DNA from: Candidatus Didemnitutus sp.
Lineage (GTDB): Bacteria > Verrucomicrobiota > Verrucomicrobiia > Opitutales > Opitutaceae
Assembly (NCBI GenBank): GCA_017991595.1
Contig: JAGOQJ010000009.1
Coordinates: forward strand, 37,577 to 101,576
Reading direction: 5' to 3'
Length of the DNA: 64,000 nt
Part shown: one piece after another, positions 28,787-38,224 of the stretch
How positions within the stretch are numbered: position 1 is the first letter of the stretch
Layout of the letters: each line of letters opens with the position of its first letter
The notes under the pieces: model-generated
What the model was told of the DNA's origin: nothing
What the model saw: only the letters and a program-made list of their open reading frames with translations
Databases searched by the model: none
Program-made: the position numbers and the translations under genes

Positions 28787-30370
28787 TCAACCGAGAATCA
28801 GACTTTCCCCTGTCATCTCGGCCGGCTTGGGCAGGCCCATCAAATGCAGGACCGTCGGCGCGATGTCGGCCAGACGCCCGCCCGTGCGCATCTTGGTCTT
28901 ACCCGCGACGAGGCCCTCGCCCACGGTGAAGACTTCGACGAGGTTCAATGTGTGCGCGGTGTGCGGGCCGTTGACGGTCGGGTCCCACATCTGCTCGGCG
29001 TTGCCGTGATCGGCGCAAACGACGGCCTTGCCGCCCATCTTCTCGATCGCAGCGAGCAACTCGCCCACGCCGGCATCGGTGGCTTCGACGGCCTTGATCG
29101 TCGCCGGCAGCGAGCCGGTGTGGCCGACCATGTCGGGGTTGGCGAAGTTGACGACGACGAGGCCGTATTTGCCGGAGAGAATCGCCTCCTTCGCCAGCTT
29201 CGTGACCTCCGCGGCCGACATCTCGGGCTGCATGTCGTAGGTCGGCACCTTCGGGCTGGCGGGGCACGCGCGGTCTTCGCCGGGGAACGGATCCTTGCGA
29301 TAGTTGTTGAAGAAGAAAGTCACGTGCGGGTTCTTCTCCGTCTCGGCGCAGCGGAACTGCGCGATGCCGGCCTCGGCGACGACCTGACCGAGGATGTTCT
29401 TCAACTTCTCGGGCTTCGGCGACACGACGTGCACCGGCAAGCCGGACTCGTATTCCGTCATCGTCGCGTAGTAGAGATCGAGCTTCGGGCCGCGGGCGAA
29501 GCCGTCAAATTGGTCGAGCACGAAGGCCTTGGTGATCTCACGCGGGCGGTCGCCGCGGTAGTTGTAGAAGAGCACGGCGTCGCCGTTGGCGATCGTCGCG
29601 ACGGGCTTGCCGTCGGCGCCGAGGATCCACGTGGCCGGCACGAACTCGTCGCCAATCTGCGTCGGGCTCATCGGCTGGTCGTAATACGCCTGCACCGCGA
29701 CTTCGGCGCTCGGGGCGGTGGCGACGGCCGCCTTGCCCGTGAGCATGTCGTAGGCTTTCTGCACGCGCTCCCAGCGGTTGTCGCGGTCCATCGACCAGAA
29801 GCGGCCGCAGACGCTCGCGATCTGGCCCACGCCGATCGCCTTCATCTGCGCTTCGACCTGCTTGATGTAGCCGAGGCCGCTCGACGGCGGCGTGTCGCGG
29901 CCGTCGGTGAAGGCGTGCAGGTAAACCTGCGTGACGCCGTCTTCCTTGGCCTGGCGGAGGATGCCGTAGAGGTGCTCGAGCATGCCGTGCACGCCCGCGT
30001 CGGAGACGATGCCGAAGAGGTGGAGCTTGGCGCCCGTGCCCTTCACGCGCTTGACGAGTGCGTGCCAGACCGGGTTGGTCGCGAGGCGCTTTTCGGAGAA
30101 CAGCTTGTTCAGGCGGACGAGTTCCTGGTCCACGATGCGGCCCGCGCCGATGTTCTCGTGGCCGACCTCCGAGTTGCCCATCACACCGTCGGGCAGGCCG
30201 ACATCGAGACCGGAGGCCCGGACGAGGGCGACGGGATACTTCGCGTGCAACGCATCATCGCAGGCCTTCTTGGCCTGGGCCACGGCGTTGGTCTTGTCCT
30301 GGGAAGGATCGGGATTCTTGCCCCAGCCATCGCGGATGACCAGGAGGACGGGTTTGCGGGCAGGATTCAT
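28787..30370 (-). CDS. gpmI: Cofactor-independent phosphoglycerate mutase
   Basis: Interconverts 3- and 2-phosphoglycerate using two Mn ions and a phosphoserine intermediate; 527 residues, normal for iPGM. Visible are D-G-W-G near the N terminus, the phosphoserine site in M-G-N-S-E-V-G-H-E-N-I-G-A-G-R, D-G-R-D-T-P-P near 150, and the metal-binding A-D-H-G-N-A-E near the C terminus. Family members usually have G-H-x-N-I-G-A-G; here the x is Glu. Start ATG 30370. Confidence 0.94.
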   Translation of the reverse strand: MNPARKPVLLVIRDGWGKNPDPSQDKTNAVAQAKKACDDALHAKYPVALVRASGLDVGLPDGVMGNSEVGHENIGAGRIVDQELVRLNKLFSEKRLATNPVWHALVKRVKGTGAKLHLFGIVSDAGVHGMLEHLYGILRQAKEDGVTQVYLHAFTDGRDTPPSSGLGYIKQVEAQMKAIGVGQIASVCGRFWSMDRDNRWERVQKAYDMLTGKAAVATAPSAEVAVQAYYDQPMSPTQIGDEFVPATWILGADGKPVATIANGDAVLFYNYRGDRPREITKAFVLDQFDGFARGPKLDLYYATMTEYESGLPVHVVSPKPEKLKNILGQVVAEAGIAQFRCAETEKNPHVTFFFNNYRKDPFPGEDRACPASPKVPTYDMQPEMSAAEVTKLAKEAILSGKYGLVVVNFANPDMVGHTGSLPATIKAVEATDAGVGELLAAIEKMGGKAVVCADHGNAEQMWDPTVNGPHTAHTLNLVEVFTVGEGLVAGKTKMRTGGRLADIAPTVLHLMGLPKPAEMTGESLILG

Positions 30371-30483
30371 TGGAAAATCACCCCATAAACTCGCGCCCGC
30401 GCCCGGGCGCACAACTCTTAAATCCGTCATCGCGGCGCCTGCACCGAGTCAGAATTGCCCGGCGTCGCCTCGAGAACGGGAAC

Positions 30484-31362
30484 TCATGGCTTCGCCGGCG
30501 TGCCGCGCAGGTGCTCCGCCAGCGCGCGGGTCGCCCCGCCCAGCGGCCGGCCGGCCCGGTGGATGATGCCGATGGAGCGCGTCACACCGGGCAACGGCCG
30601 GAAGACCAGCCCGGGCAGCGCGCGGGTCGCCGACATCGCGGGCACGAGGGAGATGCCCCACCCGCTCGCGACGAACGAGAGCACGGTCTCGATCTGCGCG
30701 CTGCGGAAACTCACGCGCGGCGCGAAACCGTTGAGCCGGCAGAATTGCAACGCCTGCCCGGCCAGGCAGTGGCCCTCCTTCATCAGGATGAACGCCTCCT
30801 GCTCCAAGTCGTCCAACGTGAGCCCTCTCTTCTTCGCCAGCGGATGCGCCTTAGGCAGCGCGACCAGCAGCGGCTCATCGAAAAACTCCTCCGTCACCAA
30901 CCCCGCGCGCTCCACGGGCAGACTCAACAACGCCACGTCGACCTCCTTGGCCAGCACGCCCTCGACGAGTTGGGCCGTCGTGTCCTCGTGCACCACCACC
31001 TCGATGCCCGGATGCTGGCGCGTGAAGGTCCGCAGCCGCGCGGGCAGGAAATACGGCGCCACCGTGGGCAGCGCGCCGAGCACGACGCGCCCGCGCACGA
31101 GGCCGCTGAGCTCGCGCACGCGTTCGCGCGCCTGCTCCACCTCTTCCAACGCGCGCGCCGCGTGCTCGCGGAAGAGTTCGCCGGCCGGCGTGAGCGACAC
31201 CTCGCGCGTCGTGCGCTCGAAGAGCCGCTCGCCCAGCTCGTGCTCAAGTTTCTGGATCTGCTGGCTGAGCGAAGGCTGCGCCACGCGGCACTGCTCGGCC
31301 GCCCGGCTGAAGTTGCGCGCGCGGGCCACGGCAAGGAAATAGCGAAGCTGGTGAATTTCCAT
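30484..31362 (-). CDS. oxyR: OxyR-type LysR-family regulator
   Basis: LysR-family transcription regulator of 292 residues. It has an N-terminal winged helix-turn-helix (L-R-Y-F-L-A-V-A and Q-P-S-L-S-Q-Q-I) and a periplasmic-binding-like effector domain. In the latter, E-G-H-C-L and L-Q-F-C place cysteines at residues 199 and 208, exactly the pair that forms the redox disulfide in E. coli OxyR. It is therefore probably a peroxide sensor. No catalase, peroxiredoxin or dps gene lies adjacent; the neighbours are gpmI and a histidine kinase. Position supports possible autoregulation only. Confidence 0.85.
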   Translation of the reverse strand: MEIHQLRYFLAVARARNFSRAAEQCRVAQPSLSQQIQKLEHELGERLFERTTREVSLTPAGELFREHAARALEEVEQARERVRELSGLVRGRVVLGALPTVAPYFLPARLRTFTRQHPGIEVVVHEDTTAQLVEGVLAKEVDVALLSLPVERAGLVTEEFFDEPLLVALPKAHPLAKKRGLTLDDLEQEAFILMKEGHCLAGQALQFCRLNGFAPRVSFRSAQIETVLSFVASGWGISLVPAMSATRALPGLVFRPLPGVTRSIGIIHRAGRPLGGATRALAEHLRGTPAKP

Positions 31363-31444
31363 AGGCGGCGGCTATTATTGCACGCATGGAATAAGAGCCG
31401 CTTCCAGTCTGCGAGCCGATAATCCCCCCGCCCTGTGGGCCCGC

Positions 31445-34171
31445 TCAGGTGAGTTCCTGCGCGAGCCGCTCAAGCACCCGTTGCAGCTCGGCGTGCCGGA
31501 TGGGTTTCGCGAGGTAATCGTCCATGCCATGCCGCAAGCAGGTCTCGCGATCGCCCTCGAGCGAGTTGGCGGTGAGCGCGATGATGCGGGGCTGCACGAA
31601 GGGCGCCGGCAGCGAGCGCAGGCGCGCCGTGGCCTCGAAGCCGCTCATCATGGGCATCTGCACGTCCATGAAGATCACGTCGTAGCGATTGGCCTGCGCG
31701 AGTTGCACGGCCTCGTAGCCGTTGCCCACGAGGTCGATCGCGTGGCCGAGCCGTTCGAACAGGCCGCGGTTGACCGCTTGGTTCACGGGGTTGTCCTCCG
31801 CCACCATGATGCGCAGGGGACGGCGGGCGCTGACCGTCGCGGTGACCGCAGGGACGACCGCCGCGGGCTCGGCGAGCGAGCGCGACGTGCTGGCGAGCGC
31901 CTGCTCGACCGCGTGCAAGAGCGTCGCGGCGCGCACGGGTTTTTGCAGGACGTCGCTGACGCCCACCGCGGCGGCCTCGGCGCGCACCTCAGAGCGGGCC
32001 AAAGCCGACAATAACACGATCCGCGGCGCGTCCGGCCCGAAACGCTCGTGGATGCGCCGGGCGAAGGCGAAGCCGTCGAGCCCGGGCAACTGGAGATCGG
32101 CCACGACCACTTGCGGGCGCGGGCTCACGTCGACCAGACCGAGCGCCTCCGCGCCGTCGCGGGCGATCATCGTCGTCGCGCCCCAGGTCTGCAAATACGA
32201 GGCCAGCACCAAGGCGGACGGCTCATGCCCCGTAGCCACGAGCATCGGCGTGCCGGCCACGGAGACGCGCCGCTGCAGGAAGGCCGGCCGCGTCTCGCCC
32301 GTCGGGGTGCGGGTCGGCAGATGGAAGCTGAAGACGGAGCCGCGTCCCGGTTCGCTCGCCACGGTGATGGCGCCGCCCATCAGCTCGACGAGGCGCTTCG
32401 TGATCGCGAGCCCGAGGCCCGTGCCGCCGTAGCGGCGGGCGATCGACGAATCGACTTGGCTGAAACTCTTGAACAACCGGTCCAGCCGGTCGGCCGGAAT
32501 GCCGAGCCCGGTGTCGCGCACGGCGAATTCCAGCACGCAGGGTTTGCCGGGCATCGGCTCGGCGCCGCCGCGCACCTTCACCTCGACCACAACCTCGCCG
32601 GCCTCGGTGAATTTCACGGCGTTGCCGACGAGGTTGCAGAGGATCTGGCGCAGGCGCGTCGGGTCGCCGTAGATGGTCTCGGGACACTCCGGCGCCATGA
32701 TCTGCAGCAACTGGATGTTCTTCTCGCCCGTGCGTTTCGCGAAGAGGTCGAGAGTATCCTCGAGGCAGGCGCGCAGCGAGAAGGCAACGTTCTCGAGCTC
32801 CATGCCGCCGGACTCGATCTTCGAGAAATCGAGGATGTCGTTGATGACAACCAGCAGTGTCTCACCGGACACGCGGATGGTGTCGGCCATCTCGCGTTGG
32901 CGGACGTCGAGCGGAGTCTCGAGCAACAGGTCGGTCATGCCGATGACGCCGGTCATGGGCGTGCGGATCTCGTGGCTGACGGTCGCGAGGAAGGCGCTCT
33001 TGGCCTGCACGGCGGCCTCGGCGGCGTCCTTCGCCTGCAGCAAGTGCGCTTGGTATTCCTTGGCTTCGGTGACGTCGCGCAACAGCCACACTTCGCCGGG
33101 GCCGTAGCGGTGCGCGGTGAATTGCCACCAACGCGGGCGTCCGTCGCGGTGCTTGAGCTGGAGCTCGCGTAAGTGCGCGAAACCCGTGGCGCGATCCGCG
33201 TCGTAGGCCGCGCGTGCCTCGGCGGCCGTCGGCAGGCCGGTGAGTTCGAACCAGCGGTCGAGCGAGGCGAGTTCCTCGCGCGGGTAGCCGAGCTCGCGGA
33301 CAAGCGGCTCGTTGATCCAGAAGGAATCCTCCTGCACGTGCACCGCGGGTTGCGGCAGCGTCTCCACCATGATGCGCCAGCGCTCGCGGTTGCGGCGCTC
33401 CTCCTCCACCGCGTGACGGCGCGCCGCCTCCGCGCGCTCGCGCCGCACCAGAGCGACGCCCGTGCCGAGACCCGAGACGAAGCCGCTGAGCAGGCACAAG
33501 AACATCTGCAGATACCAGGCGCGGCGGATGCCTGCCAGGCGCTCGGCGTAGGTTTCTGCATACCAGTCCACGCCCACGGCGCCCACGAGTTCGCCGGCGG
33601 AGTTGTAGAACGGCGCGTAGCCGCTCACGAAAGTCCCCCACTCGTCGCGGTAAGGCTCGCGATCCGCCTGCGGCTCACCCGTGCGCAACGTGTGCAGGAG
33701 CTTCTCGCTGGCGTCCGGATACGGCTGCATGATGTGCGACTTCTCCTCGACGCCGTTCGGCCCCAGTTTCCCCGCCGGTGTGGGATCGAGGATGAAGTGG
33801 ACTTGGCCGTCGCGGAGGACGCAGGTGTAGATGTAGCGGTAGTCGGTCCGCTTCGGCTTGCCGTCGAGACGCCAGTGCAAGGCGTGGAGCAAGGGTTCGA
33901 GCGCGCGCCGGTATTCGGGTGAGTCTTCCTGCGCGCGGTCGCGGAAGGTTTGGTGCAGGTCGCCGTCGATGCGCGCGGCGACGGACATCGCGGTGCGCAT
34001 CAGCTTGTCCTGCACCTCGCTTTGCAACGCGTGCATGGCGCGGAAGTGGAGCACCGCCGAGACGATGATCGTCGCCGCCAGCACCAAGGCGCCCACGAAC
34101 AAGCCTTTCCAGCGGGCGGATTGCGCAATGGTGGTGTGTTCCGGCGGAGCGGACGGAGGCGACAAACTCAC
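31445..34171 (-). CDS. Membrane hybrid histidine kinase with two receiver domains
   Basis: A 908-residue hybrid sensor kinase. Order of parts: TM1 (about 18-42), a periplasmic sensing domain (45-215) ending V-G-V-D-W-Y-A-E-T as in Cache-type folds, TM2 (220-245), a PAS domain, HisKA with the phospho-His in V-S-H-E-I-R-T-P-M, HATPase_c with D-T-G-L-G-I-P and G-G-T-G-L-G-L, and two receivers. The first receiver keeps the Asp in V-A-D-L-Q-L-P but lacks the acid pair (A-T-G-H-E), so it looks like a pseudo-receiver. The second is complete (A-E-D-N-P-V-N, F-M-D-V-Q-M-P). GTG 34171 is preferred; further-upstream codons are unlike a kinase. Confidence 0.9.
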   Translation of the reverse strand: MSLSPPSAPPEHTTIAQSARWKGLFVGALVLAATIIVSAVLHFRAMHALQSEVQDKLMRTAMSVAARIDGDLHQTFRDRAQEDSPEYRRALEPLLHALHWRLDGKPKRTDYRYIYTCVLRDGQVHFILDPTPAGKLGPNGVEEKSHIMQPYPDASEKLLHTLRTGEPQADREPYRDEWGTFVSGYAPFYNSAGELVGAVGVDWYAETYAERLAGIRRAWYLQMFLCLLSGFVSGLGTGVALVRRERAEAARRHAVEEERRNRERWRIMVETLPQPAVHVQEDSFWINEPLVRELGYPREELASLDRWFELTGLPTAAEARAAYDADRATGFAHLRELQLKHRDGRPRWWQFTAHRYGPGEVWLLRDVTEAKEYQAHLLQAKDAAEAAVQAKSAFLATVSHEIRTPMTGVIGMTDLLLETPLDVRQREMADTIRVSGETLLVVINDILDFSKIESGGMELENVAFSLRACLEDTLDLFAKRTGEKNIQLLQIMAPECPETIYGDPTRLRQILCNLVGNAVKFTEAGEVVVEVKVRGGAEPMPGKPCVLEFAVRDTGLGIPADRLDRLFKSFSQVDSSIARRYGGTGLGLAITKRLVELMGGAITVASEPGRGSVFSFHLPTRTPTGETRPAFLQRRVSVAGTPMLVATGHEPSALVLASYLQTWGATTMIARDGAEALGLVDVSPRPQVVVADLQLPGLDGFAFARRIHERFGPDAPRIVLLSALARSEVRAEAAAVGVSDVLQKPVRAATLLHAVEQALASTSRSLAEPAAVVPAVTATVSARRPLRIMVAEDNPVNQAVNRGLFERLGHAIDLVGNGYEAVQLAQANRYDVIFMDVQMPMMSGFEATARLRSLPAPFVQPRIIALTANSLEGDRETCLRHGMDDYLAKPIRHAELQRVLERLAQELT

Positions 34172-34346
34172 GGGCTCCGAGCGAAAGCGCACCCGGCATC
34201 CGTGGCAAGCCTCCGCCCGCGCCACCCGCCCGCGCGGCGGCGGGGCGGTTCTCCTATTTTGTCGGCCTCTCCGCACTTGCTCGGCCCCGGCGGGCCGCCA
34301 GTTGACTTTGCCGGGCGTTGCGCCACCTCTGGACCACACACCCACC

Positions 34347-35387
34347 ATGTCCAAGTCCGCCGTCCTCCTGCTCAATCTCGGCTCCCCCGACTCCACTTCC
34401 GTGCCCGACGTGACGCGTTACCTGCGCGAGTTCCTGGGCGATGAGCGCGTGATCGACAAGCCCGCCAATCCCTTTCTCCGCAAGCTGCTCGTCAACCAGA
34501 TCATCATCCGCTTCCGGGTGAAGAAGTCCGCCCACGCCTACGAGAGCATCTGGACGCCCGAGGGTTCCCCGCTGATCCTCACCAGCCGCAAGGCCCAGGC
34601 CGCCCTTCAACGGCAGGTCGACGTTCCCGTCGCCCTCGCGATGAACTACGGCAACCCGTCCATCCCAGACGTGCTCCGCGAACTCGTCGCGCAGGGCATC
34701 ACGCGCGTGCTGATGTTCCCGCAGTATCCGCACTACGCCATGTCGAGCTGGGAGACCGTCGTGGTGAAGGTCCAGCGCGAGGCCGCCAAGATCGCCCCAC
34801 ACCTGCAGCTCGACCTCGTCCAACCTTACTTCGCCGACGAGGACTACATCGACGCGCTCGTCGAGAGCGCCCGCCCCTATCTCGGTCAGGAATACGACCA
34901 CTTTCTCTTCAGTTACCACGGCATCCCCGTGCGCCACCTCACCAAGGGCGATCCCTCGAAGGCGCATTGCCAGGTCGTGGCCGATTGCTGCAACACCTGC
35001 TCGCCAATCCACCACACCTGTTACAAGGCGCAGGTCACGCGCACCTCGCAGCTCTTCGCGCAGAAGGCCGGGCTCGATCCGAAGAAATGGTCGATCTCGT
35101 TCCAATCCCGCCTCGTCGGCGAACCATGGCTCTCGCCCTACACCGATGCGGAATTCGAGCGCCTCGCCAAGGAAGGCAAGACGCGCCTGCTGTGCATCAC
35201 ACCCGCCTTCGTCACCGATTGCCTCGAAACGCTGGAGGAGATTCGCGAGGAAGGCGCCGAGGAATTCAAGGAGGCCGGCGGCAAGGAGTTCACCCATATC
35301 CCCTGCCTCAACGACCAGCCGGTCTGGATCGATTTCCTCGCCCGCCGCGTCCGCCGCTGGCAGGCGAACACCGCCCCCGTCGCTTGA
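34347..35387 (+). CDS. hemH: Ferrochelatase
   Basis: Inserts ferrous iron into protoporphyrin IX (or the coproporphyrin form) in haem synthesis; 346 residues. The N terminus V-L-L-L-N-L-G-S-P-D and the active-site histidine in F-S-Y-H-G-I-P-V-R-H are typical, as is the acidic C-terminal site in T-D-C-L-E-T-L-E-E-I. Five cysteines sit close together at about residues 209-229 (H-C, D-C-C, T-C, T-C), like the internal [2Fe-2S]-binding segment described in some bacterial ferrochelatases. It is divergent from the hybrid kinase at 31445. Start ATG 34347. Confidence 0.95.
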   Translation: MSKSAVLLLNLGSPDSTSVPDVTRYLREFLGDERVIDKPANPFLRKLLVNQIIIRFRVKKSAHAYESIWTPEGSPLILTSRKAQAALQRQVDVPVALAMNYGNPSIPDVLRELVAQGITRVLMFPQYPHYAMSSWETVVVKVQREAAKIAPHLQLDLVQPYFADEDYIDALVESARPYLGQEYDHFLFSYHGIPVRHLTKGDPSKAHCQVVADCCNTCSPIHHTCYKAQVTRTSQLFAQKAGLDPKKWSISFQSRLVGEPWLSPYTDAEFERLAKEGKTRLLCITPAFVTDCLETLEEIREEGAEEFKEAGGKEFTHIPCLNDQPVWIDFLARRVRRWQANTAPVA

Positions 35388-35545
35388 GCCCGGCGTAAAT
35401 CGTCTTTGAAATCCCGCTGCGGTCCCGCCATTGCCCGATCTGTTCTCGGAATGTCCCTCAGGACCGCTAGTGAGGATTCCGCCCGCTGAACGCTCCCACC
35501 CAGTCCCATCCCCCCGCTCCCGCGACCGCCTCCTTCGGCGCCGCG

Positions 35546-38182
35546 GTGCTCATCCTCGCGGCGGACGGGCGGGTCGAGCTGGCCAGTGAAGCCGCCGCCG
35601 CGCTCTGGCAGACGCTTCCCTCCGACCTCGTCGGCGAGTCGCTGCCCAACCTGTTCGCCTGCGAAATCGTCTCCAGCGAACCTGACTGGCTGCGCGCCCA
35701 ATGGGACGTGATCCAAGCCGCCGCGCTCGAGCGCCCGCTGCCGCTCCAGCTGCAGCCTAAGTCCGGCGCCGCCTGCGACGCGATCCTCCGCCTCGAACGC
35801 ACCGCCACGGAGCCGCCGCGCTACATCGCCACCCTTTCGCACCCGTCCACCCTGCCCATCGGTGGCTCGACGCCGCCCGTGACGGAGCCGGGTGCCAGCG
35901 CGTCTTCCGGCGACGAGTTGCTGAAGATCCTCAACGAGCGCAGCGCGCTCGGCTTCTTCGACCTCAACTTTGTCCGGCAAGAGACCATCCTCTCGCCCGC
36001 GTGGAAGCGCATGCTCGGCTACACCGACAGCAGCCTCGCCAACGCCTACGAGTCCTGGCTCTCGCTCATCCATCCCGACGACTCCGCCGCCGCGCCCGAC
36101 CGGCTCGCCGGACGCGCCCCGTCGACCGGCGCGCGACCCTTCTCGGTCGAGTATCGCATGAAGCACGCGCGCGGCCACTTCGTGTGGGTGCAAAGCGTGG
36201 GCGTGCAGCTCTTCGGCCCCAACGGCGCGCTGCAACGCGTCGTCGGCGCCCAGCTCGACATCACCGACCGCAAGGAAAGCGAGGAAGCCTCGCTCCGCGC
36301 CGAGGAGCGCCTCCAGACCCTGAGCGCGCGCCACCGCCTCGCCTTCTTCGAGATCGATTTCGCTCGCGACCAGGCGTGGCTCTCCCCCGCCTTCAAGGCC
36401 ATCCTCGGCTACGCCGACGCCGAGTTGCCCGACGAACCGGCCTCGTTCCTGCGCGTGCTGCCCGCCGAGGAATCCCCCGGCGGCCTCGCCGCCTTCTTCT
36501 CCACCCTGCAACCCGGCCAGAGCGTCTATTTCGCTCCGCTGCGCCTGCGGCATCACGAAGGCATGGATGTATGGGGCTACGCTGGCGTCGTGCGCCTGCT
36601 CTCGCGCAAACGCGAGCTCCAGCGCGTGCTCGGTTTCATCGCGCCGTTGCCGGAAAACGCCACCGGCGGCGCGGGCGGCTTGGGCGCGGAGCTGTTCTCC
36701 GCCCTCGTGGCCGAGTTGCACGAAGGCGTGCTGCTCGTCGACGCGCGCGACCGCATCGTCTTCCTCAATCCCGTCGCCGCCCGTCTCCTCGGCCGACCCG
36801 CCGATCAGCTCGTCGGCCAGCCCGCCGCCGACGTCCTTCGTCTCGTGCATCGCTTGAGCGGCGCCCTCGGCGAGAGCCCGCTCGAGCGCGCCCTCACCAC
36901 CGGCGAGCCGACGGCGTTGAACAACGAGTTCGCCCTCGAGCGACCCGACGCCGCGCCCGTGCCCATCGCCTTCAGCTGCCGCGCGGCGCCCGATGCCAGC
37001 GGCCAGCCCGCCGGCGCCGTGCTCGTGTTCCGCAATCCGGACGAGATGACGCTGACGCCCGAGGAGTTGGTCCGCGCCAACCGCTTCGAAGCGCTCGGTC
37101 ACCTCGCCGGCGGCATCGCCCACGATTTCAACAACCTGCTCACCACCATCCTCGGCGGTGTCTCGCTGGCGAAGGACAACCGCGACAACTCCGGCCTCGA
37201 AAACAGCGAGCGCGCCTGCCTCGCCGCCAAGAGTCTGAGCAAGCAGCTCCTCACCTTCGCCAAGGGCGGCAGCGGCACGCGCCAGACGGTGAAGACCGCC
37301 GATCTGCTCGCCGACGCCGTGCGCCTCGCCTCCGCCGGCTCCACCGTGAAGGTCGAGTTGCAGGCGCCGGCGGACCTGCCCGCAATCCAGGTCGACCGCG
37401 CGCAGATGCTGCAGGTTTTCCAGAATCTCATCATCAACGCCATTCAAGCGATGCCCGCCGGCGCGGGTAACATCTGGATCACCGCCGGCGCCGTCACCCT
37501 CGCCGACCAGCAGATCGCGCCGCTTCCCGCCGGCCCCTATGTCGCCGTCGAGGTGCGCGACAACGGCAGCGGCATCAAGCCCGAGCACCTCGAGAAAATC
37601 TTCGATTCATTTTTCACCACGAAGAAGACCGGCACCGGACTCGGCCTCGCCACCGTGCTCTCGATCGTCAAGCGCCACGGCGGCCAGATCGGCCTCGATT
37701 CCGAGCTCGGCGTCGGCACCACGTTCACCGTCTTCCTCCCGCGCGCCGGACAGGAAGCCGAGGTCGAGGCACGTCGCGCGCCATCGTTCAACTTCGCGCA
37801 ACGCACCGGCCGCATCCTCTTCATGGACGACGATCCCGAGATCTGCCGGCTCACCGGCCAGATGCTCGACAGCCTCGGCTACAAATTCGACCTCGCGAAA
37901 AACGGCGAGGAGGCGATCCAGTTCTACAAGCGCTACCTCAACATCGGCCGTCCCTACGATCTCGTGATCATGGACCTCACCGTCATCGGAGGCATGGGCG
38001 GCGAGCCCTGCTTCCGCCACTTGCGCGACCTGCACGCCGAGGTCCGCGCCATCGTCGCCAGCGGTTACGACAACGACGAGATGGCGCGCCAGTTCCTCGA
38101 CCAGGGTTTCTGCGGCTACCTCACCAAGCCCTACCGCGTCGGCGACCTCGGCCGCATCATCAAGAAAGTGCTCGGCAGCTGA
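35546..38182 (+). CDS. Cytosolic multi-PAS hybrid histidine kinase
   Basis: Soluble 878-residue hybrid kinase with no membrane helices. Four PAS-like domains (about 1-110, 125-250, 260-375, 385-495) precede the H-box G-H-L-A-G-G-I-A-H-D-F-N-N-L-L. The HATPase_c domain has D-N-G-S-G-I-K and G-L-G-L-A-T-V, and the C-terminal receiver is complete (M-D-D-D-P-E, V-I-M-D-L-T, A-S-G-Y, L-T-K-P-Y). The repeated F-F-D/E-L/I and S-P-A-W/F-K patterns show PAS2 and PAS3 are internal duplicates. The start is uncertain: GTG 35546 falls at the edge of PAS1, and no upstream ATG exists before the stop at 35471 (CTG 35486 is possible). Confidence 0.88.
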   Translation: MLILAADGRVELASEAAAALWQTLPSDLVGESLPNLFACEIVSSEPDWLRAQWDVIQAAALERPLPLQLQPKSGAACDAILRLERTATEPPRYIATLSHPSTLPIGGSTPPVTEPGASASSGDELLKILNERSALGFFDLNFVRQETILSPAWKRMLGYTDSSLANAYESWLSLIHPDDSAAAPDRLAGRAPSTGARPFSVEYRMKHARGHFVWVQSVGVQLFGPNGALQRVVGAQLDITDRKESEEASLRAEERLQTLSARHRLAFFEIDFARDQAWLSPAFKAILGYADAELPDEPASFLRVLPAEESPGGLAAFFSTLQPGQSVYFAPLRLRHHEGMDVWGYAGVVRLLSRKRELQRVLGFIAPLPENATGGAGGLGAELFSALVAELHEGVLLVDARDRIVFLNPVAARLLGRPADQLVGQPAADVLRLVHRLSGALGESPLERALTTGEPTALNNEFALERPDAAPVPIAFSCRAAPDASGQPAGAVLVFRNPDEMTLTPEELVRANRFEALGHLAGGIAHDFNNLLTTILGGVSLAKDNRDNSGLENSERACLAAKSLSKQLLTFAKGGSGTRQTVKTADLLADAVRLASAGSTVKVELQAPADLPAIQVDRAQMLQVFQNLIINAIQAMPAGAGNIWITAGAVTLADQQIAPLPAGPYVAVEVRDNGSGIKPEHLEKIFDSFFTTKKTGTGLGLATVLSIVKRHGGQIGLDSELGVGTTFTVFLPRAGQEAEVEARRAPSFNFAQRTGRILFMDDDPEICRLTGQMLDSLGYKFDLAKNGEEAIQFYKRYLNIGRPYDLVIMDLTVIGGMGGEPCFRHLRDLHAEVRAIVASGYDNDEMARQFLDQGFCGYLTKPYRVGDLGRIIKKVLGS

Positions 38183-38224
38183 GCCCGCGCCGCCGACCGC
38201 GACGCGCTCCCGTCGCCGCGCCTT

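Noticed and set aside
35138..37588. 816-residue minus-strand open frame
   Set aside because: Longest shadow frame in the window, antisense to hemH and the multi-PAS kinase; no motif.
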